A DNA stretch of 64,000 bases from Agromyces allii. Lineage in GTDB: Bacteria > Actinomycetota > Actinomycetes > Actinomycetales > Microbacteriaceae. Location of the stretch: positions 434,001 through 498,000 of the forward strand of contig NZ_WBIN01000001.1 in assembly GCF_009749385.1 (NCBI RefSeq). Direction: 5' to 3'. Made by a program: the position numbers and the translations under genes. Each line of letters starts with the position of its first letter. Within the stretch, counting starts at the first letter, position 1. A model generated the notes under the pieces. It was not told the origin of the DNA. It did no database searches and saw nothing but the letters and a program-made list of their open reading frames with translations. Positions 8,833 through 17,900 of this stretch are shown here, piece after piece.

Positions 8833-10323
8833 TCAGCCGACCGCCGCGGCCCCGTCGTCCTGCGCTCGTCGTCGCCGACGCGAGCCGAGGTCGGCCACGC
8901 CGATGCCGAACGCGACCGCGATGAGCACGGCCACCGCGAGCATGCCGTACGCGTAGGCGTGGTGGTAGACCTCGAGGTCGGGCTTGCCGTCGGACTCCCG
9001 GTAGATCGTCGAGTAGAAGAGCGAGAGGGTGATCGCGGTGCCGATCGCGGTGCCGATGCGCTGTCCGAGCTGTCCGACCGATCCGGCGAGCCCGCCCTGC
9101 TTCACCGGGATGTCCATGAGCGTGAGCGTCTGGTTCGGCGAGACCACGAGACCGCCTCCGGCGCCGGCGATCGCCATCGCGCCGGCCATCGCCCACGGCG
9201 TGACGCCGGCGGGCGTCGTGATGGCCACGAGCACGAGCAGGCCGATGCCGACGAGCAGCAGCACGAGGCCCGCGACGACGAGCGGGCGTCCGAGCCGATT
9301 GACGAGGTTGCCGCCCACCCATGAGGCGACCGCGCTGACGAGCGCGAACCCGATGCTCACCATGCCCGCGTACACGGCCTCGAGCCCGAGTCCGTCCTGG
9401 AGGTAGAGCGTCGTGAGCAGGAACATCGAGGGGATCGCCGCGAAGTACACGCTCGCGAGCGAAATGCCGTTGCGGAACGACGCCACCCCGAAGAGCGGGA
9501 GCGGCACGAGCGGCTGCCTCCCGGATGCCGCGTACCGCCGTTCCCACGCGAGGAACCCGATGAGCCCCAGCACGAAGACCACGAGCACCCACCACCGCGC
9601 CGGGTTGTCTTCGGGCGAGCCCGTGGTGAAGAGGAACGGCCACATGAGCGCGAGCACGGTGACCGCGAAGAGCGCGAGGCCGACGGGGTCGAGCGAGAGC
9701 GGCTCGTCTGACGGGCGACGCGTGACCGGGAGGAACCAGATCGCGAGCACGAGCGCCACGATCACGAGCGGCACGTTGAGCAGGAAGATGCCGCGCCATC
9801 CGTCGGTCGGGCCGCCGATTGCGATCATGAGCCCGCCGAGCGTCGGACCGAAGGCGGTGGCGAGGCCGATGACCGCGCCGAAGAGCCCGAACGCCTTGCC
9901 GCGCTCCTTGCCGCGGAACAGTTCCTGGATGATGCCGAGCACCTGCGGCATCTGGATGCCGGCCGCCACGCCCTGCAGCAGGCGGGCCACGAGCAGCACC
10001 GTGATGTTCGGCGCGATAGCCGCAACCAGGCTCGTGACGAGGAAGAGGGTGAGGCCCGTGACGAACAGCGTCTTGCGCGATCGCTGATCGCCGATGCGCC
10101 CGGCCGGCACGAGCGTGAGGCCGAACGTGAGCACGTACCCCGCGACGATGAGCTGCAGCTGCGTCGCCGAGGCGTCGAACGCCGCCTCGATCGACGGCAG
10201 TCCCACGTTGACCTTCGACAGGTCGAGGATCGTGAGCGCGGCGACGCCGACGCAGATCCAGTACGCCCGCCACCGGTGCTGCTCGGAGACGGGGATCGAC
10301 CTGGTGAGCGGTGGCTGCGACAT
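8833..10323 (-). CDS. MFS transporter, DHA2 (EmrB/QacA) family
   Basis: A 496-residue protein with about 14 hydrophobic helices. Family motifs are present: the first helix WICVGVAALTILDLSKVNVGLPSI has the DHA2 L-D-x-x-x-V-N-V-x-L-P pattern, followed by VPAGRIGDQRSRKTLF (motif A, near residue 75) and LLQGVAAGIQMP (near 115). It probably exports drugs or metabolites by proton antiport. Transcription likely begins at the start codon (see the -10 at 10331-10336). Confidence 0.85.
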   Translation of the reverse strand: MSQPPLTRSIPVSEQHRWRAYWICVGVAALTILDLSKVNVGLPSIEAAFDASATQLQLIVAGYVLTFGLTLVPAGRIGDQRSRKTLFVTGLTLFLVTSLVAAIAPNITVLLVARLLQGVAAGIQMPQVLGIIQELFRGKERGKAFGLFGAVIGLATAFGPTLGGLMIAIGGPTDGWRGIFLLNVPLVIVALVLAIWFLPVTRRPSDEPLSLDPVGLALFAVTVLALMWPFLFTTGSPEDNPARWWVLVVFVLGLIGFLAWERRYAASGRQPLVPLPLFGVASFRNGISLASVYFAAIPSMFLLTTLYLQDGLGLEAVYAGMVSIGFALVSAVASWVGGNLVNRLGRPLVVAGLVLLLVGIGLLVLVAITTPAGVTPWAMAGAMAIAGAGGGLVVSPNQTLTLMDIPVKQGGLAGSVGQLGQRIGTAIGTAITLSLFYSTIYRESDGKPDLEVYHHAYAYGMLAVAVLIAVAFGIGVADLGSRRRRRAQDDGAAAVG

Positions 10324-10330
10324 CCCAGCC

Positions 10331-10336
10331 AGACTA
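10331..10336 (-). promoter_or_regulatory. -10 box, leaderless start at 10323
   Basis: TAGTCT on the minus strand ends 7 nt before the ATG at 10323. Confidence 0.55.
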
Positions 10337-10382
10337 CGCCCGCGCCCGCGGCTCGCGACCGATCAGCACGGCCGGACATGCA

Positions 10383-10410
10383 GAAAGCCCCGGATTTCTC
10401 CGGGGCTTTC
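10383..10410 (-). terminator. terminator downstream of tRNA-Ala
   Basis: An 11-bp stem (GAAAGCCCCGG and its complement) with a 6-nt loop lies 6 nt beyond the tRNA 3' end. It ends in CTTTCTG on the minus strand. Confidence 0.7.
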
Positions 10411-10416
10411 CAGCTC

Positions 10417-10492
10417 TGGTGGACCCAGGGGGATTCGAACCCCCGACCTTCTCATTGCGAACGAGACGCGCTACCAACTGCGCCATGGGCCC
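10417..10492 (-). tRNA. tRNA-Ala(CGC)
   Basis: A complete 76-nt cloverleaf with encoded CCA. The acceptor stem GGGCCCA/TGGGTCC carries the G3:U70 wobble pair that is the alanine identity element. The anticodon loop TTCGCAA gives anticodon CGC, and the T-arm GGGGG-TTCGAAT-CCCCC is perfect. Confidence 0.95.
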
Positions 10493-10562
10493 GAGCGAGT
10501 ACGAGCCTATCACCACCGAAGCAGTGGTTCTGACCACTGCGGGCGACGGCTCCGCTCGACGC

Positions 10563-11609
10563 TCAGCCGACCTTGCGTCGACGCTGCAGCACGGCGTCGA
10601 GATCGCCGAAGCGACGCTGCGGCTCGCCGACCACGCCCATGCCCGCGTAGGGGCTGGCGGGCTCGGGAGTCACCGCAGCCGAGGTCGCGGATGCCGCGGC
10701 CGGCGCCGTGGCCGCGGGTGCGATCGTCGGAACGGGCGTCGCGAGTTCGTCGATGCGCTTCGCACGCTCGGCCTCGGCCGCGAGGCGCTGCAGTTCGGCA
10801 GCAGCCTCGATCGACGCCATGGCGGTCGCGGCGATCGTGCCGCGCGAGAGCGTGAGCGGCTTCGGCAGCGGCTGCGGCGTCCAGCCCTCGTGCGGCTCGG
10901 CATCGGCCGGCAGCTCGACGGGCTCGAACGGCTCGGCGACGGGGCGCGCGACCGGCACCGCGACCGGCGCCGCGGTGCGCACGCGGGCGAGGACTGCGAG
11001 TCCGGCGAACGCGGCCACGACGAGCGCTCCCCCAGCCACGGCGACGAGCGGCGAGGCCCCGAACGCGAGCGCCACGAGTCCGCCGACGGTGGTCAGCAGG
11101 CCGACGAGCAGGAGCAGCGAGCAGAGCGCACGGCGACGTCGCCGCACCCGGCGAGAGGCGACGGACGCGCCTGCGGCCGAGCGAGGTGCCGCGGCATCCG
11201 TCGGCACGACCTCGATCGGCTCCGTGAGCGTGCGAGCGCGCGCCCGCGCCTGCGCCCTGGCGGCGGCCTGCGCCTCGTCGACGACGGCGGCAGCCGCATC
11301 GGCAGCGACCGCTGCCGCCTTGCGCTCGGCGATCGCGAGCCGCTCGGTCGTCTGCGCCTCGAGGCGGGCCGTGCGCTCCTGTTCGCGCAACGCCCGCTGG
11401 TGCAGCGCGATCTGGCGGGCGTTGGCCTCGATCACGACGGGCTCGGGCGTCTCTGCGGTCTCGGCGAGGATGCGGAGCGTCTGCTGCAGCCGAACCGCGT
11501 TGCGCTCGGTCGCGAGGTACTGCCGACGGCGGAGCCAGATGGGCATGAGGTACGCGATCCACAATGCCGCGGCCACTGCCACGAGCAGACCCCCGCCGAT
11601 CACTCCCAT
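10563..11609 (-). CDS. conserved membrane protein with coiled-coil and three helices
   Basis: This 348-residue protein starts with a membrane segment (residues 2-24, followed by WLRRRQ), then a long charged Ala-rich coiled coil (about 35-125), an Arg-rich patch, and two further membrane helices (about 160-205). The C-terminus is Ala/Pro-rich and low-complexity. I do not recognise a functional domain; actinobacteria of this family carry a similar protein next to galU. It lies downstream of galU and the acetyltransferase but has its own leaderless promoter (-10 at 11616-11621). Confidence 0.65.
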   Translation of the reverse strand: MGVIGGGLLVAVAAALWIAYLMPIWLRRRQYLATERNAVRLQQTLRILAETAETPEPVVIEANARQIALHQRALREQERTARLEAQTTERLAIAERKAAAVAADAAAAVVDEAQAAARAQARARARTLTEPIEVVPTDAAAPRSAAGASVASRRVRRRRRALCSLLLLVGLLTTVGGLVALAFGASPLVAVAGGALVVAAFAGLAVLARVRTAAPVAVPVARPVAEPFEPVELPADAEPHEGWTPQPLPKPLTLSRGTIAATAMASIEAAAELQRLAAEAERAKRIDELATPVPTIAPAATAPAAASATSAAVTPEPASPYAGMGVVGEPQRRFGDLDAVLQRRRKVG

Positions 11610-11615
11610 ACGAAC

Positions 11616-11621
11616 ACGCTA
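11616..11621 (-). promoter_or_regulatory. -10 box, leaderless start at 11609
   Basis: TAGCGT on the minus strand ends 6 nt before the ATG at 11609. Confidence 0.5.
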
Positions 11622-11661
11622 GGTCACCGCCGACCGATGCCGGGGGCGGTTGCGGGGTGTG

Positions 11662-12324
11662 TCAGTGATCTGATAGCCGAAGTGGCTGCGCCGCGGCGGT
11701 GCGGTCCTCGGCCGGGATGCGCGCGGCGTCGACCGGGGCTCGTCCGTCGCGCCACCGCCGGAGCACCCCGCCCGGAACCTCCTCGGCGACGAGCGCGAAC
11801 GAGAAGTGGTCGCGCCACGATCCGTCGATATGGATGAAGCGCCGGCGCAGGCCCTCGTACCGGTACCCGAGCTTCTCGACGACGCGCAGCGACGGTCCGT
11901 TCTCGGGGCGGATGCAGATCTCGATGCGGTGCAGGCGCAGCACCTGGAAGCAGTAGTCGGTCGCGAGCGCGACCGCGGTGGGCGTGATGCCGTGCCCCGC
12001 GGCGCTCTGCGCGACCCAGTAGCCGATCGACGCCGACGAGAGCGACCCGTACGCGATGGACGAGACGTTCAGCTGCCCGACGATCTCGCCGTCGACCTCG
12101 AGGAGGAACGGCAGCGCGTGACCGGCCCGCGCGTGCGCGAGCAGGTTGCGGATGCTCGCGCGCGTGTCGATGATCGAGCTGCCGCCCGGGTAGGTCGCCT
12201 CCCACTGGCGGAGCCATGCACGGTTGTCGAGCAGCACCCGCTCGAGCTGCTTCGCGTCGCGCGCCCGGATCGGGCGCACGACGAGGTCGCCGTCGCGGAG
12301 CGTCGGGATCACCGCGGCGGGCAT
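11662..12324 (-). CDS. GNAT acetyltransferase, RimJ/RimL type
   Basis: A 220-residue GNAT-fold protein. It opens with the family pattern LRDGDLVVRPIRARDAKQLERVL, and the acetyl-CoA binding region is AAGHGITPTAVALATDYCF (residues about 123-141), followed by IEICIRPENGPSLRVVEKLGYRYEG, the classical RimJ/RimL C-terminal signature. These enzymes acetylate N-termini (often ribosomal proteins) or small amines. It begins 2 nt after the galU stop codon, so it is translationally coupled to galU. Confidence 0.85.
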   Translation of the reverse strand: MPAAVIPTLRDGDLVVRPIRARDAKQLERVLLDNRAWLRQWEATYPGGSSIIDTRASIRNLLAHARAGHALPFLLEVDGEIVGQLNVSSIAYGSLSSASIGYWVAQSAAGHGITPTAVALATDYCFQVLRLHRIEICIRPENGPSLRVVEKLGYRYEGLRRRFIHIDGSWRDHFSFALVAEEVPGGVLRRWRDGRAPVDAARIPAEDRTAAAQPLRLSDH

Positions 12325-12326
12325 CG

Positions 12327-13226
12327 TCAGTCGCGCCCGAGGCCCGCGACGTACTCGGCCAGCCAGGGCTTGAGCTCGGGTCCGAGGTCTTCGCGGTCGA
12401 CGGCGAGCTGCACGACGGCCTTGATGTAGTCGAGCTTGTCGCCCGTGTCGTAGCGGCGGCCGCGGAACACGACGCCGTAGACGCCGCCCGTGCCCTCGAC
12501 GTCTTCCGCCATCTCCATGAGCGCGTCGGTGAGCTGGATCTCGCCGCCCTTGCCGGGCTCGGTGCGCTCCAGCACGTCGAACACGTCGGGCTTCAGCACG
12601 TAGCGGCCGATCACCGCGTAGTTCGAGGGCGCGACCTCCTTCGCGGGCTTCTCGACGAGGCCCGTGATGCGCACGACGTCGCCCTCCTCGGTCTCCTCGA
12701 CGGCGGCGGCGCCGTAGAGGTGGATGCTGTCGGGGTCGACCTCGAGGAGCGCGACGACCGTGGCGCCGCGCTGGGCGTGCACCTCGAGCATGCGGGTCAG
12801 CAGCGGGTCGCGCGCGTCGATGAGGTCGTCGCCGAGCAGCACGGCGAACGACTCGTTGCCGACGTGCTTGCGGGCGCGCAGCACGGCGTGGCCGAGGCCC
12901 TTCGGGTCGCCCTGGCGTACGAAGTGCACGTCGGCGAGGTCGCTGGACTCCTTGACCTTCGAGAGCTTGGAGTCGTCGCCCTTGGTCTCGAGCGTGTGCT
13001 CGAGCTCGGTGACCCGGTCGAAGTGGTTGGCCAACGCGTTCTTGTTGCGGCCGATGATCATGAGCACGTCGTCGAGCCCCGCGGCGACGGCCTCTTCGAC
13101 GACGTACTGGATGGCGGGCTTGTCGACGACCGGCAGCATCTCCTTCGGCATCGCCTTGGTGGCGGGAAGGAATCGAGTGCCGAGTCCGGCTGCCGGGATC
13201 ACTGCCTTGGTGATGCGTTCAGTCAT
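12327..13226 (-). CDS. galU: UTP--glucose-1-phosphate uridylyltransferase
   Basis: The 299-residue length is normal for bacterial GalU. Nucleotide-binding motifs are clear: VIPAAGLGTRFLPATKAMPKEMLP (residues 9-32), VDKPAIQYVVEEA, VLLGDDLID near 110 and a GLVEKP segment near 170. The enzyme makes UDP-glucose for cell-envelope polysaccharides and glycolipids. It is the first gene of an operon with the GNAT gene and is divergent from the 5-FCL gene, both with leaderless promoters in the 71-nt gap. Confidence 0.95.
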   Translation of the reverse strand: MTERITKAVIPAAGLGTRFLPATKAMPKEMLPVVDKPAIQYVVEEAVAAGLDDVLMIIGRNKNALANHFDRVTELEHTLETKGDDSKLSKVKESSDLADVHFVRQGDPKGLGHAVLRARKHVGNESFAVLLGDDLIDARDPLLTRMLEVHAQRGATVVALLEVDPDSIHLYGAAAVEETEEGDVVRITGLVEKPAKEVAPSNYAVIGRYVLKPDVFDVLERTEPGKGGEIQLTDALMEMAEDVEGTGGVYGVVFRGRRYDTGDKLDYIKAVVQLAVDREDLGPELKPWLAEYVAGLGRD

Positions 13227-13233
13227 GCGCTTC

Positions 13234-13239
13234 AGCGTA
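13234..13239 (-). promoter_or_regulatory. -10 box, leaderless start of galU
   Basis: TACGCT on the minus strand ends 7 nt before the galU ATG at 13226. Confidence 0.6.
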
Positions 13240-13284
13240 TCCGGAAGCCGCTACCGGCGCGGCTCCGAAATCTGAACATCGTCT

Positions 13285-13290
13285 TAGGAT
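13285..13290 (+). promoter_or_regulatory. -10 box, leaderless start at 13298
   Basis: TAGGAT ends 7 nt before the ATG at 13298. It overlaps an upstream ATG (13289), which makes that codon an unlikely start. Confidence 0.6.
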
Positions 13291-13297
13291 GAGGGGC

Positions 13298-13876
13298 ATG
13301 TCCGACGATCCGTCTGTCCAGAAGCGGATTCTGCGCGCCGAACTCCGCGAACGCCGGCAGAACATGTCCGCCCTCGAACGGCGGCACGCGACCGAGGGCT
13401 TCACGGCCAGGCTCGAAGAACTGGTCGGGTCGACGGATGCCGCGTCGGTCTCGTGCTACCTCTCGATGCCGTCCGAGCCCGACACGCGCCCGTTCGTCGA
13501 GTGGGCCGAAGCCCACGGCATCCGCGTGCTGTTCCCCGTCACGCGCGAAGACGGGCTGCTCGACTGGACCATCGGCGAGGCCGACGACGAGGTGCTCGGC
13601 CTCCACGGCACGCCGGAGGCGGTCGGCGAACTGCTCGGTCCGATGGCCATCAACGACGTCGACCTGATCATCGTCCCGGCCGCCGCGATCGACCGCACGG
13701 GCATGAGAATGGGCTGGGGTCGGGGCTATTTCGACAAAACCGTCGGATCAATGGGAAAATGTCCTCCGGTGTACGCCGTGGTCTTCGACAGCGAGTTCGT
13801 CGAAGACGTTCCGCGCGAGGTGCACGATCAGCCGGTCAACGGCGTCGTCACCCCGACGCGCATCCACGCGTTCTGA
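13298..13876 (+). CDS. 5-formyltetrahydrofolate cyclo-ligase
   Basis: The 192-residue protein has the family motifs: N-terminal KRILRAELRERRQNMS, the mid-region CYLSMPSEPDTRPFV, and the nucleotide/folate loop GRGYFDKTVG (near 145) after RMGWG. It converts 5-formyl-THF to 5,10-methenyl-THF with ATP. An ATG nine bases upstream lies within the -10 box, so the second ATG was chosen. FmdB-like and mscL genes follow on the same strand, an arrangement common in Microbacteriaceae. Confidence 0.9.
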   Translation: MSDDPSVQKRILRAELRERRQNMSALERRHATEGFTARLEELVGSTDAASVSCYLSMPSEPDTRPFVEWAEAHGIRVLFPVTREDGLLDWTIGEADDEVLGLHGTPEAVGELLGPMAINDVDLIIVPAAAIDRTGMRMGWGRGYFDKTVGSMGKCPPVYAVVFDSEFVEDVPREVHDQPVNGVVTPTRIHAF

Positions 13877-13910
13877 CCGGCGTCGCACCCCCTCGAACCG
13901 AAAGTCCTTC

Positions 13911-14240
13911 ATGCCCACGTATTCGTACCGCTGCACCGAGTGCCGCAACGCCTTCGACATCCAGCAGTCCTTCACCGACGACAGCCTGACCGTCTGCGAG
14001 TCCTGCGGGGGTCCGCTGCGCAAGGTGTTCAACTCGATCGGCGTCACCTTCAACGGGTCCGGCTTCTACCGCACCGACTCGCGTTCGGGCAGCTCGGCGG
14101 TGCCCGCGGCGAAGAGCTCGTCGGGCGACTCGTCGAAGGGGTCGTCCTCTGGTGGCTCCTCGTCGGGCTCGTCGGGCTCGTCGGGCGGCTCGTCGTCGTC
14201 GGGTTCGTCTTCGGGCGGTTCGACCGCTAGCGTGGCCTAG
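13911..14240 (+). CDS. FmdB-family zinc ribbon protein
   Basis: The first 40 residues form a zinc ribbon: MPTYSYRCTECRNAFDI and, 18 residues later, VCESCGGPLRKVF, giving two CxxC knuckles, the signature of FmdB regulatory-domain proteins (PF09723). After about residue 60 the protein turns into a Ser/Gly tail with repeated SSGG and SGSSG units up to residue 105. Its role is unknown; family members are often found near formamidase or 5-FCL genes. The low-complexity tail is GC-biased DNA (cgtcgg repeats) and may vary in length among strains. Confidence 0.8.
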   Translation: MPTYSYRCTECRNAFDIQQSFTDDSLTVCESCGGPLRKVFNSIGVTFNGSGFYRTDSRSGSSAVPAAKSSSGDSSKGSSSGGSSSGSSGSSGGSSSSGSSSGGSTASVA

Positions 14241-14269
14241 ACCTGATCGACGAGACAGCAGGGGGCGAC

Positions 14270-14707
14270 GTGCTGAAGGGTTTCAAGGAGTTCATCCTCC
14301 GGGGCAACGTGATCGAACTGGCCGTCGCGGTCGTGATCGGCACCGCGTTCACGGCCGTGGTGACCTCGATCGTGAACAACCTCATCAACCCGCTCATCGG
14401 GGCGATCTTCAACGCCCAGAGCCTCGATACGGCATGGCCCGTGACCATCCCGTCGATCACGGGCGAAGACGCGACGATCCATTTCGGGGCCGTGGTCGGC
14501 TCCATCCTGTCGTTCCTCATCATCGCCGCGGTCGTGTACTTCGTGTTCGTCCTCCCGATGAACACGCTCAAGGAGCGGGCCGAGGCCAAGCGCAAGGCCG
14601 GCCGGCCCGACCCCGACGAGCCCGAGTCGGAGCTCACCCTGCTGTCCGAGATCCGCGACCTGCTCGCGGAGCGCCCGACCGGTGAGGCGCACCAGCCCAA
14701 GCACTGA
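14270..14707 (+). CDS. mscL: large-conductance mechanosensitive channel
   Basis: A 145-residue MscL. The diagnostic N-terminal segment LKGFKEFILRGNVIELAVAVVIGTAFT forms the pore-lining first helix, and the second helix is about residues 83-103. The C-terminal cytoplasmic helix is extended and acidic. The channel opens under hypo-osmotic shock. The GTG start is preceded by CAGGGGG, and a TAGACC -10-like box lies about 30 nt upstream. Confidence 0.92.
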   Translation: MLKGFKEFILRGNVIELAVAVVIGTAFTAVVTSIVNNLINPLIGAIFNAQSLDTAWPVTIPSITGEDATIHFGAVVGSILSFLIIAAVVYFVFVLPMNTLKERAEAKRKAGRPDPDEPESELTLLSEIRDLLAERPTGEAHQPKH

Positions 14708-14722
14708 GGCAGGACCGAACTT

Positions 14723-14785
14723 CGAGAAAGCCGCCGCACCCAGGCAGCGCGATCAGCGCGTCAGCCCCAGTGCGGCGGCTTCTCG
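14723..14785. terminator. possible bidirectional terminator between mscL and the 68-aa gene
   Basis: Sequences at 14723-14739 and 14770-14785 can pair over about 15 bp with one bulged A and a 30-nt loop. One arm overlaps the 3' end of the minus-strand small gene. The long loop makes it weaker than the other hairpins here. Confidence 0.35.
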
Positions 14786-14967
14786 CGTCTCAGGCGCTCG
14801 TCTTCAGGGCGAGCGGATGTCGCGCGCCCGGCGTCCTCGTCATCGGCGCTCGCGTCGCGCCCGGGCACCGGGGCCTCGGGCGTCGGATCCGTGCCGGGCG
14901 CCGGCGTCAGCCGTGCGCGTCGGGCGCGGCCCTTCGCCCGCTCGACGCGTTGGCGGTCGTCGTTCAT
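14761..14967 (-). CDS. small charged protein coupled to the helicase-like gene
   Basis: A 68-residue, highly charged protein (MNDDRQRVERAKGRARRAR..., ending REKPPHWG). Its ATG overlaps the stop codon of the large helicase-like gene by four bases (ATGA), so it is translationally coupled to it. It has no membrane segment and is predicted to be disordered. I do not recognise a family. The tight coupling suggests a partner of, or at least co-expression with, the large protein. Confidence 0.6.
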   Translation of the reverse strand: MNDDRQRVERAKGRARRARLTPAPGTDPTPEAPVPGRDASADDEDAGRATSARPEDERLRREKPPHWG

Positions 14968-17900
14968 GCGGATGCGGCATCCGGCGGCAGCACCGGAGGC
15001 TTGCCGAGCAGCGTCGCGACCCGGTCGGCGACCGCCTCGGGGTTGCCGAAGAGCTCGAAGCTGTGCACGCGCAGGTAGTGCCAGCCGAGGCGGCGCAGCA
15101 CGTCGGGGCGCAGGCGCAGCGACTCGCGCAGGCTGTACCCGGTGAGCACCTCGTCGGTCTCGACGACGACGGCCTTTCCGGCGTTCGCCGCGGCGAGGGC
15201 GAGCCGGCCGCGGTGCCCGGAACTGACGCGGATTCCGCGACGCTCGAGCCTGGCCGCGAGGTCGTCGAGCATCGAGGCGCCCGAGGTCCCGTTCGGCTCC
15301 TCGGCCGCGCGGCCCTCGGTCTGGCTGAGGATGCTCGCGAGCGCGAGCACGCCGTGCGACTGGCGCTCCTCGTCGATGTCGTCGGGCCGGAACGCCGAGA
15401 CGATGTCCATCGACCGGCGGGCGCGGGTCATGCCGACCGCGAGCAGGCGGTCGCCGCCGGGTTCGCCGAGCGACCCGAAGTTCGAGAGCAGGCGGCCGTG
15501 CGGGGTGCGACCGTAGCCGACCGAGAAGATGACGCGGTCGCGGCTCTGCGCCACGGACTGCTCGAGCGTGAGCACCGTGAACGGTTCGGCGCGATCCTTC
15601 AGGATGAAGTCCGAGAGGTCGGTGCGCTTGGCGAACGCCGCGAGCACGGCCTGATGCACGCGAGCAGCGTGGCGGGTGCTCGCGGTGACGACCATGAGCG
15701 ATTCGCGTGGACGCTTGACGGCGTGCTCCATGACGAGCTCGACGACCTTGGCGACCTCGGAGTCGATGCTCTCGACGGTACCGGTGACCTGGTCGGGCAG
15801 TCCGTTGCCGCGCACGTAGTGCAGGCCGAGGCTGCCGTGCCCGAGGAAGCTCCCTGCCCAGGGCAGCGACTCGATGCGTCCGCCGTAGAAGCGCCGGTTC
15901 ACGAGCTCCGCCAGGTCCTCGCCTCCGGCGCGGTAGCTGCGGGTGAGCGTCATGGTCGGCAGCAGTTCGCCGAGGCGGGCGAGCGCCGAGTCGGCGTGCA
16001 GCGCGTCGACCCCGTCGGATTCGTGCTCGGCGTCGGCTGCGGCATCCGTCGTCGCATCGGGGTCGTCGAGACCGGTCTCGAAGATGGTGGGGGTCTGCGT
16101 CACGGGGTCGCCGAACGCGACGATCTGCCTGGCGCGTCGGATCGCGCCGAGGTTCTCGGCCATGGTCGTGGAGCCGGCGTCGACGAGGATCACCGTGTCG
16201 AACGTGATCGACGGGTCGATGGCGGCGACGTCGTAGGGCGAGGCGAGCCAGATCGGCGCGAGCGCGCGGAAGAGGTGCGGGGTGTCGTGCTGGAGCTTCG
16301 CCGCGTCGACGCGGTCGCCCCTGAGCATGCGCTTGAGGTGCCCCGCCTCTTCGGGGTGGTCGACGAGCGCGACCTTCCAGTTCTCGCCGAGATGCCAGGC
16401 GAGCTGCGGGCCGGCCGACGACGCGTGCGCCTCGTCGACGAGCCGGAAGTCGCCTTCGAGCCGGTCGAGCAGCGCCGTGTCGGCGCCGAGCAGCGCCGTG
16501 TCGGTCGCGAGCATCTGCTCGAGCACCGACTGCCACCAGGCGAGCTCGAGTTCGGCGGCGACGATCTGCTCCGGCACGTGGCGCTTGGCGAGGTCGACGA
16601 GCAGGGGGTCGAGGCCGAGGTCGCGCAGCGTGCCGAGCAGCGCCGTGCGCTCCTGCAGGTTCGCGAGCACCTCGGACTCCGCCGCGAGCCCGGTGAGCAT
16701 CGTCGTGAGGTCGCGCACGGGGCGCGCGGCCAGCCGACGCGGAGTGCCCGTGAGCCCGAGCGGCCCGTCGAGCACGCCGAGGTCGTTCTCGACCGAACGG
16801 TGCGCGACGTGCACGTCGTCGAGCCCGACCGGCACGCCGGGGATCGAGCCGGCCTCGGAGTAGCGCTGCCAGAGCGTGCGCTGCTGCTGGATGCCGCGGA
16901 GGGCCGCGTTGAGATCGGTGACGTGCACCCCGGGGCGCACGTACTCCAGCGCGTGCCGACGCAGTCGGCGACGGTTCGCGCCCGACATGCCGGGCGAGTC
17001 GCGGCGGGGCGACGTCGCCGCGATGAGCTCGCCGAGCGGGCGGTCGTAGACCGAAGGGCGGAACCGGTCGAGCGTCTCGCGCACGTCGAGCAGCAGGCGC
17101 AGGAACACGCCGAGCTCGGCGACCGACTCGAACGTGCGAAGGCGGGTCTGCGCGATGAGCGAACGACCGCGGTCGATGAGGCGCGGCACGTCGACGTTGC
17201 TGAGGCGCTTCGCGAGTTCGTGGGCCTCGGTCGCCTCGGCCGACGACGCGAACGATGCGCCGTACCAGGGCGAGTCGCCCGGGCCGTACTTGAACTCGCC
17301 CAGTGCAGCGGCGCGCACGAGGTCGCGCGAGACCTTCTCGCGGCCCTCGGCGAGCGCCGAGAGCGATGCGTGCGAGAGGCGCGCGGTCGTCGACGGGGCG
17401 CCGGGCAGCAGCGCGAGTCGGGCCAGCTCGCCGAGCGCGTCGAGCACCGAGACCTTGAGTTCGGGCTCGGGCCGAGTGAGCGCCGAACGGTAGTCGACGA
17501 GCGCCTTGCGCAGCCGCACGAGCGCGTCGTCGACGTCGGCGACCCTGGGCCGCTCGACCTTCTCGTTGCGCGAGATCGACGTGATGAGGTCGCGCCGCAG
17601 GCTCGCCGTCGTCACGGCCGCTCCCCCGAGCCCGACCTGGCCGAGCCGGTGCACGATGCCGTCGAGGCTCGCGCGTCGCGCCCCCACGACGAGCACGCGA
17701 CGGTCCTTGGCGACGAGCGCACCGACCGCGTTCACGATGGTCTGCGTGCCGCCGGTGCCGGGCAGCGTCTTCACGACGAGCGACGTGCCCGCCTCGATCT
17801 CGGCGACGACGCGTTCCTGCTCGGGATCCGCGTCGAGCAGCAGCGTGTCGGTCGACGGCGGCCGTTCGTCCTGCGGCACCGGGCGAACGCGTTCGCCGCC

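Noticed and set aside
13285..13300. Start of the 5-FCL gene at ATG 13289
   Set aside because: That ATG lies inside the TAGGAT -10 box; the ATG at 13298 is at leaderless distance.
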